Source: Oxalobacteraceae bacterium CAVE-383 (GTDB lineage Bacteria > Pseudomonadota > Gammaproteobacteria > Burkholderiales > Burkholderiaceae_D). Taken from it: a stretch of DNA of 64,000 nucleotides. Below are positions 8,193 to 17,249 of the stretch, piece by piece. The notes beneath the pieces are model-generated. The model ran no database searches, was not told the DNA's origin, and saw only the letters and a program-made list of their open reading frames with translations. Where the stretch lies: NCBI GenBank assembly GCA_004134995.1, contig REGP01000006.1, positions 62,001 to 126,000 of the forward strand, read 5' to 3'. The position numbers and the translations under genes were made by a program. Positions within the stretch are counted from its first letter, which is position 1; every line of letters starts with the position of its first letter.

Positions 8193-9206
8193 TTATCCGA
8201 ATGCCGGCCGGACGATATTCTGTTCGCCTGCCCATTCGAATTTCGGCCGCGATCGGATGTTGGCGGGAAATTGCCGGCTGCCGGCCGCCGCATCGGACGC
8301 CATGGACAGGCCATAGTCCTTCGCAAATGCGGCGCAGATTTCCAGCATCCGATCCCTGCGCGCTTTGACGAATTCGATCCGGCTGTGCGAAAAATTCGAC
8401 GCGCCGGCGCCATACGCAAATAGCTGCGCCGAGACCTGTTCCGCATCATCCGGCCGCGCGGCCCTGACAGCGCGCATCGCGGGACAGCGCGCCGACGCCT
8501 GGTAAGCGATTGCCCTGGCAATCCGGTTCTTGAGCGCCCTGGCGGCGCCGATCTCGCTGACCAGAGCGCGGTCCGGCATGAAGGGATTGAATTTTCTGTT
8601 GATGGAAGCGGTCCAGTCTTCCCATTTGAAGCGGTGGAAGCGATGCGCCAGTATCGCCGGCGCCCAAGGCAGGCCCATCGCGTCGGCAAACACCGCGCCA
8701 TGCAGCGATTCCGAAAGTATGCGCGAACAGGACCGCATCCGCGCAATCACCTGCGCCGGCGCCATTCTTGGATCGATCGCGATCATGCCCGCATCGCCGG
8801 CCACTTTTTCCCAGTCGTAGGTTTCCCAGCTCGCATGGTGCGGCATCAGGCCGATGGGCGCATTGGCGCGATGTTCGAACGCCATATATAAATCGGCATG
8901 CAGCCATGCCGGGTCGCCGAGGCCGAGATCCGGCGCAACGCCCACGGCGCGCGCCGAGCGCGGACCGCGGACCCAGCGTATATCGCTGTCTTTTGCATTG
9001 ACTTCGATGTTCGGCCGGTCGGCGCCCGAACCCAGCACGACGGTTCGCATCATCAAGGAAGACTTTTTCGACAGGATCGTGCCGATCCCGTTGATGCCGA
9101 TGCCGGTGCTCAGCTGTTCGATGTCGGGAAAGATGCTTTGCCAAAGGATGGCGTTCAAATCGTCGCCGAAATTTCCATGCGGCGTACGGCAATAGACGAG
9201 AGGCAT
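8193..9206 (-). CDS. Polysaccharide pyruvyl transferase family protein (ExoV/PssM-like)
   Basis: A 337-residue protein. The start at 9206 gives MPLVYCRTPHGNFGDDLNAILW, the typical N-terminus of ketal-pyruvate transferases (NxGDxL motif). Further family marks are the WVRGPRSA segment near residue 80 and LSESLHGAVFADAMGLPWAP near residue 185, the conserved (S)xLHGxxxA motif. In the family these enzymes move pyruvate from phosphoenolpyruvate onto a sugar of an exported polysaccharide. No other polysaccharide gene adjoins it here, so it is isolated from its expected pathway. The C-terminal 100 residues are less typical. Confidence 0.75.
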   Translation of the reverse strand: MPLVYCRTPHGNFGDDLNAILWQSIFPDIEQLSTGIGINGIGTILSKKSSLMMRTVVLGSGADRPNIEVNAKDSDIRWVRGPRSARAVGVAPDLGLGDPAWLHADLYMAFEHRANAPIGLMPHHASWETYDWEKVAGDAGMIAIDPRMAPAQVIARMRSCSRILSESLHGAVFADAMGLPWAPAILAHRFHRFKWEDWTASINRKFNPFMPDRALVSEIGAARALKNRIARAIAYQASARCPAMRAVRAARPDDAEQVSAQLFAYGAGASNFSHSRIEFVKARRDRMLEICAAFAKDYGLSMASDAAAGSRQFPANIRSRPKFEWAGEQNIVRPAFG

Positions 9207-9397
9207 TGTTTTAAACGGCCTGCGAGGCCGTGAAGTTCTTGGCCATTGCACTCTACGTCAAGCCGCTGCGGTTTTTATTGCAAACCTACAGCGGTTTGAT
9301 TCAATTTAACCGGAATTTACCTGTATTACGGTTACATACCATATAGCGCGCCAATGAACTTCACGTCCTCGCCTGCCGGCCCCTTGCCTGCCCGGGC

Positions 9398-9784
9398 CTA
9401 GCGCATCTTTCCTTGCGACGACATCGGCGCGACCTTCGGCAGCAGCTTGTTGCCGTCGGGCGATTTCGGCTGCGGCTGCGCGCCCAGATAGGCGTAGATA
9501 TCGTGCAGATCGGCATCGCTGAGAATGCCCTCCGCATACGGCGGCATGTCGCCGTTCGGATGCCGCACGTAGGCGTTGACCGCGGCGAACGGCACCAGAT
9601 CGACCGCCACCGCCGGCCCGACGCCGCCTTGTCCCACCGTGCCGTGGCACATATAGCAGCCGTTCTTTTCCCACAGCTCGCCGCCGCGCTTGACCTGCGG
9701 CGATTGCGCCGATTGCGCCACCGAAGCGCCTGCCGCCATCAACCCGAGCGCCATCAGAAGGCCCTGCAATTTGAGATTGTTCAT
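9398..9784 (-). CDS. Periplasmic c-type cytochrome
   Basis: A 128-residue protein with a Sec signal peptide (residues 1-26, ending near VAQSAQ) and one haem-attachment site CYMCH at about residues 43-47. A Met-rich region downstream (GDMPPYAEGILSDADLHDIYAYL) provides the likely axial Met and the usual C-terminal helix of class I cytochromes. It begins 9 nt after the stop of the Tat-exported ThDP enzyme and has a good Shine-Dalgarno (TAGGAG), so it is the last gene of the MFS-aldolase-ThDP-cytochrome operon. Its position suggests it accepts electrons from the exported enzyme; this is inference. Confidence 0.9.
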   Translation of the reverse strand: MNNLKLQGLLMALGLMAAGASVAQSAQSPQVKRGGELWEKNGCYMCHGTVGQGGVGPAVAVDLVPFAAVNAYVRHPNGDMPPYAEGILSDADLHDIYAYLGAQPQPKSPDGNKLLPKVAPMSSQGKMR

Positions 9785-9793
9785 GAGTGACTC

Positions 9794-11791
9794 CTAGCGA
9801 GGCTGTGTAACGACATCGATCAGGGCCGGCAGGCCGCTCTTGACCACCGCCAGCGCCCGCGCGATGGCGGGACCCAGCTTGGCGGGATCCGAAATCGGCC
9901 CCTCGGCCCATACGCCCATGCTTTTCGCCATCGCCGCGTAATCGATGAACGGCGCTTCGATGCGGGTGCCGACGCGCCAGGTGGTCGGGTCGCGGTCGCG
10001 CCGCACGCCCATGCGCTGGATATGCATGGCTTCCTGATGCCAGGCGCGATTGTTATGCATGATCGACAGCAGCGGAATCTTGTGATGCGCCAGCGTCCAC
10101 AGCATCGACGGCACCATCAGCAATTCGCCGTCGGTCTGGATGTTGACCGCGATCCGTCCTTCGCCTTCGGCCTTGCAGGCCAGCGCCGCGCCCGCTGCCG
10201 CCGGCAGACCGTAGCCGATGCCGAAGCCGCCCGAGTTGCCCATGTATTGCTTGAACTCGGTGAATTCCCACAGTTGCTGCGGCCAATTGCTTTCGAATTG
10301 GGCATCCGACACCAGCGACCATTTCGGTTCGTTCTTGATCTTGTCCCAGATTTCCATGCACAGGCGCGCAGTGCTGACCGGGCTCGAATCCCAGCCGGCC
10401 ATGGCGCGCTTGCGTGCGCTTTCATGCATCTCGTCGAAGGCCTTGACCATCGGGTCCTTGCGGGCGGCGATAGTGGAGGCAATGTTGCCGCCGGCGTTGG
10501 CGATTTCGCGCTTGACCGCATCGATGAGCAGAGGCAGCGTAGCCTGACCGTCGGCGCCGATCGCGATGTCCGTCGCCAGATAGCGTTCGATGTCGCCATA
10601 GTTCGATTTCGAATACAGCAGATTGGCGCCGATCGCCAGCACCTTGGCGTCCGGCTTGGCGGTGCGCGAGGAAGGGCGGCCAGGGATATCGGCCACGCGG
10701 TTGACCAGCGACCAGACGTCGCCGACTTCCAGCGCCAGAATCACGTCGGCCTTGGCCAGCAGCGGGCCGCGGCGAGCCGACTGTTGCAGATAGTGATTGC
10801 TCGGGAAATTCATCCGGCTGTACAGATCGATCACCGGCGCGTTCAGCAACTCCGCCAACTGCACCAGCAAATTCATGCCTTGCTGATTGTGCGCCAGGCG
10901 ATCGGCCGCGATGACCGGGTTGGCGGCGGCGACCAGCGCCTTGGCCGCCCGCGCCACGGACTCGGCATCGCCTGCCGGCGACGACACTTGCACGCGCTTC
11001 GGAATCTTCAGTGCCTTGCGGTCCTCGATCGGCAGTTCCTGCAGTTCGCCGTCGGCCACGATCATCACCGGTTCCATCGGCGGCGTCATGGACAAGGCGC
11101 TGGCGCGCATGAACGACTCCGCATAATGCTGCAGCGATGTCGGCGCGTCGTCGAACTTCACCATTTCGCGCACGGGCGCGCCCATGTCGACCGCGGTATG
11201 CATCCATTCCACGCCGGGACGGCGCTTGGTGGCATCGAAAATATTGCCGACGATCAGCATCAGCGGCACGCGATCGCACCAGGCGTTATAGAGCGCCATC
11301 GATGCATGCTGCAAGCCGACCACCGCGTGCACCATCGCAGCCATCGGCTTGCCGGCCATTTTGGCGTAACCGTGGGCCATGGCGACCGCGCCTTCTTCAT
11401 GCGCGCAGACAATCATTTCCGGTTTCTTGTTGCCGCCGTAGTTGGCCAGCGATTCCTGCAGGCCGCGCAGGGACGACGCCGTCATCACGGCAACATATTC
11501 GAGATCGGCTTCGCGCATCACGTCGACCATGAAATCCGAGCCGGGATCCACGACGTGGCCGGGTTCGAGCGGCGGCATCGGATGGCCGTTGCCGCCCATC
11601 TTTTCCGCCGCGGCGGTATGCGCGGAGGGCGCCGGCGCCGAGCCCTGCTGCATCCCGTTCTGCGGCGTATTTTGCGCCGCGGCGTCGGACGCAACCAGCG
11701 CCACGGCGCCGGTTGCAGCCCCCGCGCCGGCAGCCAGCGCGCCTTTCAAAAAGCCGCGCCGGCCAGCTTTCTTTTCTGTTTTATCAATCAT
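9794..11791 (-). CDS. Tat-exported thiamine-diphosphate-dependent enzyme
   Basis: A 665-residue enzyme of the pyruvate oxidase/acetolactate synthase/benzoylformate decarboxylase superfamily with an added N-terminal twin-arginine signal: R11-R12-G-F-L-K, then an Ala/Gly-rich hydrophobic stretch ending near AAAQN. The catalytic glutamate region CAHEEGAVAMAHGYAKMAGK is present, and the cofactor motif appears as TDGE with HNN about 27 residues later, so the first Gly of the usual GDG is replaced. Tat export suits a protein folded around its cofactor in the cytoplasm. It lies between a class II aldolase gene and a cytochrome c gene. The substrate is unknown; oxidative decarboxylation of a 2-oxo acid in the periplasm is one possibility. 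Confidence 0.82.
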   Translation of the reverse strand: MIDKTEKKAGRRGFLKGALAAGAGAATGAVALVASDAAAQNTPQNGMQQGSAPAPSAHTAAAEKMGGNGHPMPPLEPGHVVDPGSDFMVDVMREADLEYVAVMTASSLRGLQESLANYGGNKKPEMIVCAHEEGAVAMAHGYAKMAGKPMAAMVHAVVGLQHASMALYNAWCDRVPLMLIVGNIFDATKRRPGVEWMHTAVDMGAPVREMVKFDDAPTSLQHYAESFMRASALSMTPPMEPVMIVADGELQELPIEDRKALKIPKRVQVSSPAGDAESVARAAKALVAAANPVIAADRLAHNQQGMNLLVQLAELLNAPVIDLYSRMNFPSNHYLQQSARRGPLLAKADVILALEVGDVWSLVNRVADIPGRPSSRTAKPDAKVLAIGANLLYSKSNYGDIERYLATDIAIGADGQATLPLLIDAVKREIANAGGNIASTIAARKDPMVKAFDEMHESARKRAMAGWDSSPVSTARLCMEIWDKIKNEPKWSLVSDAQFESNWPQQLWEFTEFKQYMGNSGGFGIGYGLPAAAGAALACKAEGEGRIAVNIQTDGELLMVPSMLWTLAHHKIPLLSIMHNNRAWHQEAMHIQRMGVRRDRDPTTWRVGTRIEAPFIDYAAMAKSMGVWAEGPISDPAKLGPAIARALAVVKSGLPALIDVVTQPR

Positions 11792-11858
11792 TTTTGTTTG
11801 TCTCCTGATTTGAATATTTATATTACTTACAGGCGGTACTTACAGGCACTTCGAAAAT

Positions 11859-12635
11859 TTATCCGCCGGCGGCTTCCAGCGCCAGCGTTCGCCACAAGCC
11901 CCATGGCCGCTGCACTTCGCTGTCCATGGTCTTGGCGGTCTTGGCCGCTTCGGCTTCGGTCAGGTAGCGCGGATCGCCCAATTGGATCGCCTGCAGCTGG
12001 GTCGATGCATTGACCTCGGTATAGACCGCGCGGTAGACCGCTTCGCGGATGCCCTTGCCGACCACGGTCGAACCGTGGCCGCGCATCAGCACGATGTCGG
12101 ATTTGCCGAGCGAGCGGGCCAGCGACGCGCCCATTTCGCAGGAGCGGATCAGGATGTCGGTGCCGTCGCCGAACTCGTCCGAAATTTCGAAGACCGGCGG
12201 CTTGGTGCCGATGAAGCCGCACATATGGCAGACCGCGCGCAACGGGGTCTTTTGCGATATCGAGAACGGCACCACCGTCGGCGAATGGCTGTGCACCACC
12301 GCCATCACTTCCGGCCGCGCCTTGAAGATTTCGCCATGGATGAAGCGCTCCAGGAATTGGCGCGGCGCATCCTTGTCCACGGCCAGGCCGTCGAGATCGA
12401 ATTCCAGCAGATCTTCGGCCTGCACCAATCCCGGCGCCAGATTGCGCGATTGCAGGAAGCGGTTGGGGCGGGCCGGATGGCGCAGACTGACATGGCCGAA
12501 GGCGTCGACCACGCCCTGGTTGTACAGAATGCGGTTGGCGATGACCAGGTCTTCCACGACTTGCGGTTCCACGTCCAGGCGCCGCGCCGCGCCGGCGATG
12601 TCGCCAAGCACGGCGCTGAGGGTTGTTTCGGACAT
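11859..12635 (-). CDS. Class II aldolase/adducin family protein
   Basis: A 258-residue protein of the zinc-dependent class II aldolase fold (fuculose-phosphate aldolase, ribulose-phosphate epimerase and aromatic hydroxy-acid decarboxylase relatives). Metal ligands are visible in VVHSHSPTVVPF (His-Ser-His) and in RGHGSTVVG (third His). The first part, NRILYNQGVVDAFGHVSLRHP, is the usual family opening. A Shine-Dalgarno (AAGGAGAG) precedes the ATG. It is the second gene of the leftward operon beginning with the MFS carrier. In aromatic catabolism relatives cleave or decarboxylate hydroxylated intermediates; the actual reaction here is not known. Confidence 0.85.
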   Translation of the reverse strand: MSETTLSAVLGDIAGAARRLDVEPQVVEDLVIANRILYNQGVVDAFGHVSLRHPARPNRFLQSRNLAPGLVQAEDLLEFDLDGLAVDKDAPRQFLERFIHGEIFKARPEVMAVVHSHSPTVVPFSISQKTPLRAVCHMCGFIGTKPPVFEISDEFGDGTDILIRSCEMGASLARSLGKSDIVLMRGHGSTVVGKGIREAVYRAVYTEVNASTQLQAIQLGDPRYLTEAEAAKTAKTMDSEVQRPWGLWRTLALEAAGG

Positions 12636-12699
12636 GCGATGCTCTCCTTTGATGCGGATATTGATGCGTTATTTCGGTACTTGCCCGATGCGGATATTT

Positions 12700-14079
12700 C
12701 TACGAAGCCGCCGTCTCGCGCGCGGCCCGGCCGCCGCCGCGCCACTCGCGCGCCCACAGCAGCAACAGGAAAATCAGCGCCAGGCCGGGATAGGCCGCGG
12801 CGGCGATCAGGATCTGGCCGGTCGGCAGGCCGCTGCTCAGCAGGCCGCCGATGACCAAAGGCGAAACGAACTGGCCCATGCGGCCCATGCCCATGCCCCA
12901 GCCGATGCCGGTCGAGCGGATCGACGCCGGATACAGCAGTGTCGCCACCGCGATCGCGCCGGCGCCGCCGACGCCAATTCCCAGGCCGACCACAAAGCCG
13001 ATCGCGGATGCCGAAGTGGTTGTGGTGGCGCTGCCCAGCGCGGCGACCGCCACCACCGCGACCACGAAGCCGGTGCCCAGCGAACGCACCGGGCCGAGGC
13101 GATCCACCAGGCGGCCGGCGCCGGCCATGCCGATGAACGCGCCCAGGTTGAAGAAGCCCAGCACCACCGCGGTGGCGGCGCGCTCGACGCCGTTGGCGTG
13201 CAGCAGGGTAGGCGTCCACATCACCATCATGTTGGTGGTGGCGAAGGCCAGGAAGAACACGGCCCACAGCATCAGGGTGGTCAGGCCCTGGCGATCGGAA
13301 AACAGATGCTTGACCGGCACGCCGGTCATTTTCTTGCCCTCGGCGACGAACTGGACGTCGGCCTGCTCGAAGCTTTGTCCCATGCGCGCCAGGATCTTGC
13401 GGATGCGGTCGGCGGCATTGCCGCGCGTGGCCAGGTACTGCACCGATTCCGGCATCACCAGCAGCAACAGCAGCATGATGAACAAGGGCAGCACGCCGCC
13501 GACGTAGAAAATGGTGCGCCAGTCGAAATTCTTGATGATGTAGGCATTCATGAAACCGCCGAGCGCCGCGCCCAGCGGATACGAGGCCCAGATGATGGTG
13601 GCGATGGTGCCGCGCTGTTTTTTCGGCGAGTAATCCGAGGTCATCGAAAGGAAGCAGGGCGTGGCGCCGCCGAGGCCGATGCCGGCCAGGAAGCGCACCA
13701 CGATCAGCTCCGGCAGCGTCGTGACGTGCACGGTGGCCAGCGTGAAGATCGCGATGGTGGCAATGGCGACGGCCAGCATCGGCTTGCGGCCGTAGCGGTC
13801 GGCCAGCGAGCCGAAGGTCAGCGCGCCCAGCGCCGCGCCCAGCTGCGAGGCGGCGAATACGGGGCCGAAGGCGCTGATTTTCATGCCCATCATTTCCGCG
13901 ATGAAGGGCGCAGTGACGCCGATCGATTGCGTATCGGCCCCGTCCAGCAGGCCGACCAGCGCGCACAGCGTGACGATGATCCACTGCATTTTGGTAAAGC
14001 GCATGCCGTCGATCAGATGCGTGACGTTGACCGTGCGGCTGCCGCCGGGGAATGTTGCGGATGTTGTCTCGGAACTCAT
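12700..14079 (-). CDS. MFS transporter, aromatic acid/H+ symporter (AAHS) type
   Basis: A 459-residue, 12-helix permease. The N-terminus NVTHLIDGMRFTKMQW followed by LLDGADTQSIGVTAPFI has the DGxD motif in helix 1 that marks the PcaK/BenK family of aromatic acid symporters. The loop 2-3 motif GSLADRYGRKP and RFLAGIGLGGATP in helix 4 are also present. It is the first gene of a leftward operon (ATG with GGAGACAATC upstream) and faces the divergent FAH gene across a 413-bp control region. It probably imports the aromatic acid used by the locus. Confidence 0.87.
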   Translation of the reverse strand: MSSETTSATFPGGSRTVNVTHLIDGMRFTKMQWIIVTLCALVGLLDGADTQSIGVTAPFIAEMMGMKISAFGPVFAASQLGAALGALTFGSLADRYGRKPMLAVAIATIAIFTLATVHVTTLPELIVVRFLAGIGLGGATPCFLSMTSDYSPKKQRGTIATIIWASYPLGAALGGFMNAYIIKNFDWRTIFYVGGVLPLFIMLLLLLVMPESVQYLATRGNAADRIRKILARMGQSFEQADVQFVAEGKKMTGVPVKHLFSDRQGLTTLMLWAVFFLAFATTNMMVMWTPTLLHANGVERAATAVVLGFFNLGAFIGMAGAGRLVDRLGPVRSLGTGFVVAVVAVAALGSATTTTSASAIGFVVGLGIGVGGAGAIAVATLLYPASIRSTGIGWGMGMGRMGQFVSPLVIGGLLSSGLPTGQILIAAAAYPGLALIFLLLLWAREWRGGGRAARETAAS

Positions 14080-14492
14080 GATTGTCTCCTAATCGTTACT
14101 GACCGAAGGCCTGTTTTTTGTGCCGCCGGCGCGACTTATCGATTCTTTTTCGAATGTCGCGGACTTTGGCGCAAGAGCCTTATTTTGTAAACCGAACTAT
14201 CGTATAGATGGAATTGCGTTTCGTAATAAAGGTGCGGTGCGCGCCTTGCAGCACGATTTGTCCCGCCTCGCCGTCTGTTTTTTATTTGTAACGGATTCGA
14301 TGGCGGCAAATCGTCCAGCGCTGTTTTTAATTCTAATATCAATTTTAAAAATTACCAATATAAGATTTTTTAAATGATATTAAATATTAATTTATGTCTT
14401 ATTTTGAGAATTTAATTGTTTTAAATCGATTTTTAAGAGTAAAATTCGCTTCAACCTGATAATATCCACGTTCTGATTTCAATGGAGAAGCT
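14080..14492. promoter_or_regulatory. Divergent control region, very AT-rich core
   Basis: This 413-bp gap separates the leftward MFS operon from the rightward FAH gene. Positions about 14320-14450 are strikingly AT-rich in a GC-rich neighbourhood (runs of ATTTTAAA and TTAAAT), typical of a bent promoter or operator region. Promoters for both operons and the binding site of the IclR regulator are expected here. No convincing gene was seen; short open frames inside have no family resemblance. Confidence 0.6.
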
Positions 14493-15353
14493 ATGAAGCT
14501 CGCAACCTTTATGCATGCAGGAAAAGAATCCTATGGCGTGGTCGACGGCGATCAGGTGATCGACCTGGCGCCGCTGGCCGGCGCCGTCGGCAAGACGCTG
14601 AAAGAAGCGATTGCCGCCGACAAGCTGGGCGAAATCGAATCCTGGGCCAAAACAGCCAAGGGCCGCATTCCATTGGCGGACATCACTTTGCTGCCGCCGA
14701 TTACCGTGCCGGACAAGATCATCTGCATCGGCATCAATTATTTGTCGCACGTCAAGGAAACCGGCCGCGAGATTCCGAAATATCCGATGATCTTCACGCG
14801 CTGGGCCAATACGCAGATGGGCCATGGGCAAACGCTGGTGCGCCCGCTGGTTTCCGAAAAGCTGGACTTCGAAGGCGAGCTTGCGGTGGTCATCAGCCGC
14901 ACCGCGCACAAGGTCAAGCAAGCCGATGCATTCGACTACGTGGCCGGCTACTCCTGCTACAACGACGGCACCTTGCGCGACTGGCAGCGCCACACCATTC
15001 AATTCGCGCCGGGCAAGAACTTCCCGGCCACCGGCGGCTTCGGTCCGTACCTGGTGACGGCCGATGAAGTCGGCGATCCGTCCAAACTGCACTTGACCAC
15101 GCGCCTCAACGGCCAGGTCGTGCAGGACGCCGGCATCGACGATCTGATCTTCACGATTCCGGCGCTCATCGAATACTGCTCCACCTTTACCGTGCTGGAA
15201 CCGGGCGACGTCATCATCACCGGCACCACCGGCGGCGTCGGCGCTTTCCGCGAACCGCCGCTGTGGATGAAGCATGGCGACGTGATCGAAGTCGAAATTT
15301 CCAAAATCGGCATTCTGAGCAATACCGTAAAGGACGAGGACAAACTGAATTGA
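14493..15353 (+). CDS. Fumarylacetoacetate hydrolase family protein
   Basis: A 286-residue protein of the FAH superfamily, the length of the short bacterial acylpyruvase/hydratase members. Conserved features: CIGINYLSHVKE at about residue 77, PMIFTRWANT, then DFEGELAVVISR (the metal-binding Glu-x-Glu) and YNDGTLRDWQ (the metal-binding Asp). The C-terminal GDVIITGTTGGVG motif is typical. A Shine-Dalgarno (TGGAGAAG) precedes the ATG. These enzymes hydrolyse or isomerise ring-fission products of aromatic compounds using Mg or Mn, which fits the hydroxylase and extradiol dioxygenase genes just downstream. A long hairpin element starts 28 nt after the stop. Confidence 0.87.
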   Translation: MKLATFMHAGKESYGVVDGDQVIDLAPLAGAVGKTLKEAIAADKLGEIESWAKTAKGRIPLADITLLPPITVPDKIICIGINYLSHVKETGREIPKYPMIFTRWANTQMGHGQTLVRPLVSEKLDFEGELAVVISRTAHKVKQADAFDYVAGYSCYNDGTLRDWQRHTIQFAPGKNFPATGGFGPYLVTADEVGDPSKLHLTTRLNGQVVQDAGIDDLIFTIPALIEYCSTFTVLEPGDVIITGTTGGVGAFREPPLWMKHGDVIEVEISKIGILSNTVKDEDKLN

Positions 15354-15381
15354 TGGATAACTATGCATAACTGATGCATAA

Positions 15382-15509
15382 GAGGCGGTTGCAAATGCAG
15401 GGGAGGCTGGGTGTTGTGCGAAGTGAGGTAAAGGAGGAGACGGCCGCAGGCCGGCGGGGGACACGAACGCAGTACAACGCCCAGCCTCCCCTGCATTTGC
15501 AACCGCCTC
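15382..15509 (+). repeat. Long hairpin element, copy A
   Basis: Two 36-nt arms (15382-15417 and 15474-15509) pair at 35 of 36 positions around a 56-nt loop (15418-15473). The loop reads GCGAAGTGAGGTAAAGGAGG, then a small stem (GACGGCC / GGCCGGC around GCA, 6 of 7 pairs), then GGGGGACACGAACGCAGT. The single arm mismatch is a T-G wobble on the + strand. The same loop recurs at 30.9 kb and, inverted, at 24.1 and 43.7 kb, but the arms are unrelated. No T-tract follows, so it is not a standard terminator. It separates the FAH gene from the hydroxylase gene. Confidence 0.9.
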
Positions 15510-15563
15510 GTGAGCACCAGTTTTGCATGACAGCACGACAGCATGACAGTGAGGAATAGCACC

Positions 15564-17249
15564 ATGGAAATCGAGACACTCAAGACCGCCGTCCTGATCG
15601 TCGGCGCCGGGCCGACCGGCCTGACGCTGGCCAACATCCTCGGTCAAAGCGGCGTCGACACGATCGTGATCGACCGCAAGGAAACCACCGTCGGCGAACC
15701 GCGTGCGGTGTCGATCGACGACGAATCGCTGCGCACGATGCAGGCCATCGGCCTGGCCGGCGACGTGCTGAAAAATGTGGTGACCGGCTACGGCGTGCAT
15801 TACCTGACCGCGCCGGGCGGGCGCTGTTTCGCCAAGGTCGAACCGACCGCCAGCGAATACGGCTACCCGCGCCGCAACGCCTTTCGCCAGCCCCTGTTCG
15901 AAGCCAGCCTGCGCGAGGGATTGGCGCGGTTTCCATCGGTGCGCATGTGGTTCGGCCACACGCTGGAAACATTCACCCAGGATGCCGGCGGCGTCACCGC
16001 GGCCATCCGGCGCGCCGACGGCGGCATGGTGCGCGTCCAGGCCGATTACATGGTCGGCGCCGATGGCGGCCGCAGCCCGGTGCGCGACATGCTGGGCATG
16101 CGCATGTCCGGCTCGACCTTCAAATCGCGCTGGCTGGTGATCGATACGGAAAACGACGACGATCCGTTCTGGCAGACCCGCGTCTATTGCGATGCGCGCC
16201 GGCCGGTGGTCGACGTGCCGGGGCCGCATCATACCCGCCGCTATGAAATATTGATTCATCCGCACGAAGATGCCGACGAGGCCATGCGGCCGGAGCGCGT
16301 CGCCGAATTGCTGCGGCCGTTCCGCCAGGGCCGCGCCACCGATATCATCCGCAAGGTGGTCTACACCTTTCACGCGCGGATGGCCGACAAATGGCGCGCC
16401 GGGCGCGTTTTCCTGGCCGGCGACGCGGCGCATCTGACGCCGCCTTACGCCGGGCAGGGCCTCAACAGCGGCATCCGCGACGCGCATAACCTGGGCTGGA
16501 AACTGGCGGCGGCAAACGCCGGCCTGATCTCGGCCGAGGCGCTGGATTCCTATGAAACCGAACGCCGCCCGCATGCCTGGGCGCTGATCCGGCTGGCGCT
16601 GAACCTGGGCATGGTGATGGCGCCGCGCACGCAGTTTCACGCCTGGTTCGCACAGACGTTTTTTACCGTGACGGCCTACATTCCGCCGATCCGCGATTAT
16701 TTCCTGCAAATGAAATTCAAGCCCAAGCCGCAATATGCGCAGGGTTTGCTGGGGCCGGCGCCGGCTGCCGGCCAGCCGCCGGGCGGCCGCGGCCGCATGT
16801 TCGCGCAGCCTGCCGTGCGCACCGCGGACGGCCGCGAAGCGCTGTTGGATGACATCATCGGCCACGGGTTTGCATTGGTCGGCTACGGCCATTGTCCCGC
16901 GCTCGGGCATCCGCTATGGCGCACCCTGGGCGCGGCGCGCATCTGCATCCTGCCGCAAGAACAGGAACCGCAAATGGCCGGCCTCAGCCTGCCGCCCGGT
17001 GCGGTGGCCGTCTGCGACAAGAACGGCGCCTTGCGCAATTTCTTTGCCGGGCGGGAGGGACAGATCGTGTTGATCAGGCCGGACCGGTATATCGCGGGTT
17101 GTTTCACGCCCGAACAGGAAGCGGTCTTCGCTGATGCATTTTCGGCGGCGCTCGGCCATGCGGCCGCGCAACGGCGCACGCCCGATGCGGCATACGGCCA
17201 GCCGCAAGCGCAGGCCGAAGTCAATATTAAAGAGGGAACTGCAGCATGA
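15564..17249 (+). CDS. Flavin-dependent aromatic hydroxylase (MhpA-like)
   Basis: A 561-residue class A flavoprotein monooxygenase. The start at 15564 is preferred because GAGGAA lies 7 nt before it and it gives the normal N-terminus. Motifs: dinucleotide-binding VLIVGAGPTGLTLANIL (about residues 10-26), the central DG motif MVGADGGRSPVRDML, and the FAD-ribityl GD motif VFLAGDAAHLTPPYAGQG near residue 290; a thioredoxin-like C-terminal region follows as in MhpA. The family hydroxylates 3-hydroxyphenylpropionate-like phenols to catechols with NAD(P)H and O2. Its stop overlaps the start of the dioxygenase gene by 4 nt, so product and ring-cleaving enzyme are made together. Confidence 0.87.
   Translation: MEIETLKTAVLIVGAGPTGLTLANILGQSGVDTIVIDRKETTVGEPRAVSIDDESLRTMQAIGLAGDVLKNVVTGYGVHYLTAPGGRCFAKVEPTASEYGYPRRNAFRQPLFEASLREGLARFPSVRMWFGHTLETFTQDAGGVTAAIRRADGGMVRVQADYMVGADGGRSPVRDMLGMRMSGSTFKSRWLVIDTENDDDPFWQTRVYCDARRPVVDVPGPHHTRRYEILIHPHEDADEAMRPERVAELLRPFRQGRATDIIRKVVYTFHARMADKWRAGRVFLAGDAAHLTPPYAGQGLNSGIRDAHNLGWKLAAANAGLISAEALDSYETERRPHAWALIRLALNLGMVMAPRTQFHAWFAQTFFTVTAYIPPIRDYFLQMKFKPKPQYAQGLLGPAPAAGQPPGGRGRMFAQPAVRTADGREALLDDIIGHGFALVGYGHCPALGHPLWRTLGAARICILPQEQEPQMAGLSLPPGAVAVCDKNGALRNFFAGREGQIVLIRPDRYIAGCFTPEQEAVFADAFSAALGHAAAQRRTPDAAYGQPQAQAEVNIKEGTAA

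Noticed and set aside
15382-15509. Hairpin elements as ordinary rho-independent terminators
   Set aside because: Loops of 56 nt and the absence of any T-tract after the arms argue against the intrinsic mechanism, although a factor-dependent role in 3' ends is still possible.
15374-15559. Short frames through the hairpin elements giving peptides such as SPGGLRPPPPLPH
   Set aside because: The same peptide-like string appears in all four hairpin copies because the loop is conserved as nucleic acid; it appears in different frames and strands and has no start context.
14451-16910. An 819-codon open frame on the minus strand across the FAH and hydroxylase genes
   Set aside because: It is antisense to two well-supported genes and has the His/Arg/Gln-rich composition of GC-rich shadow frames. 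Similar long antisense frames at 28332-30038, 10022-12013, 41785-43665 and 61939-63510 were dropped for the same reason.
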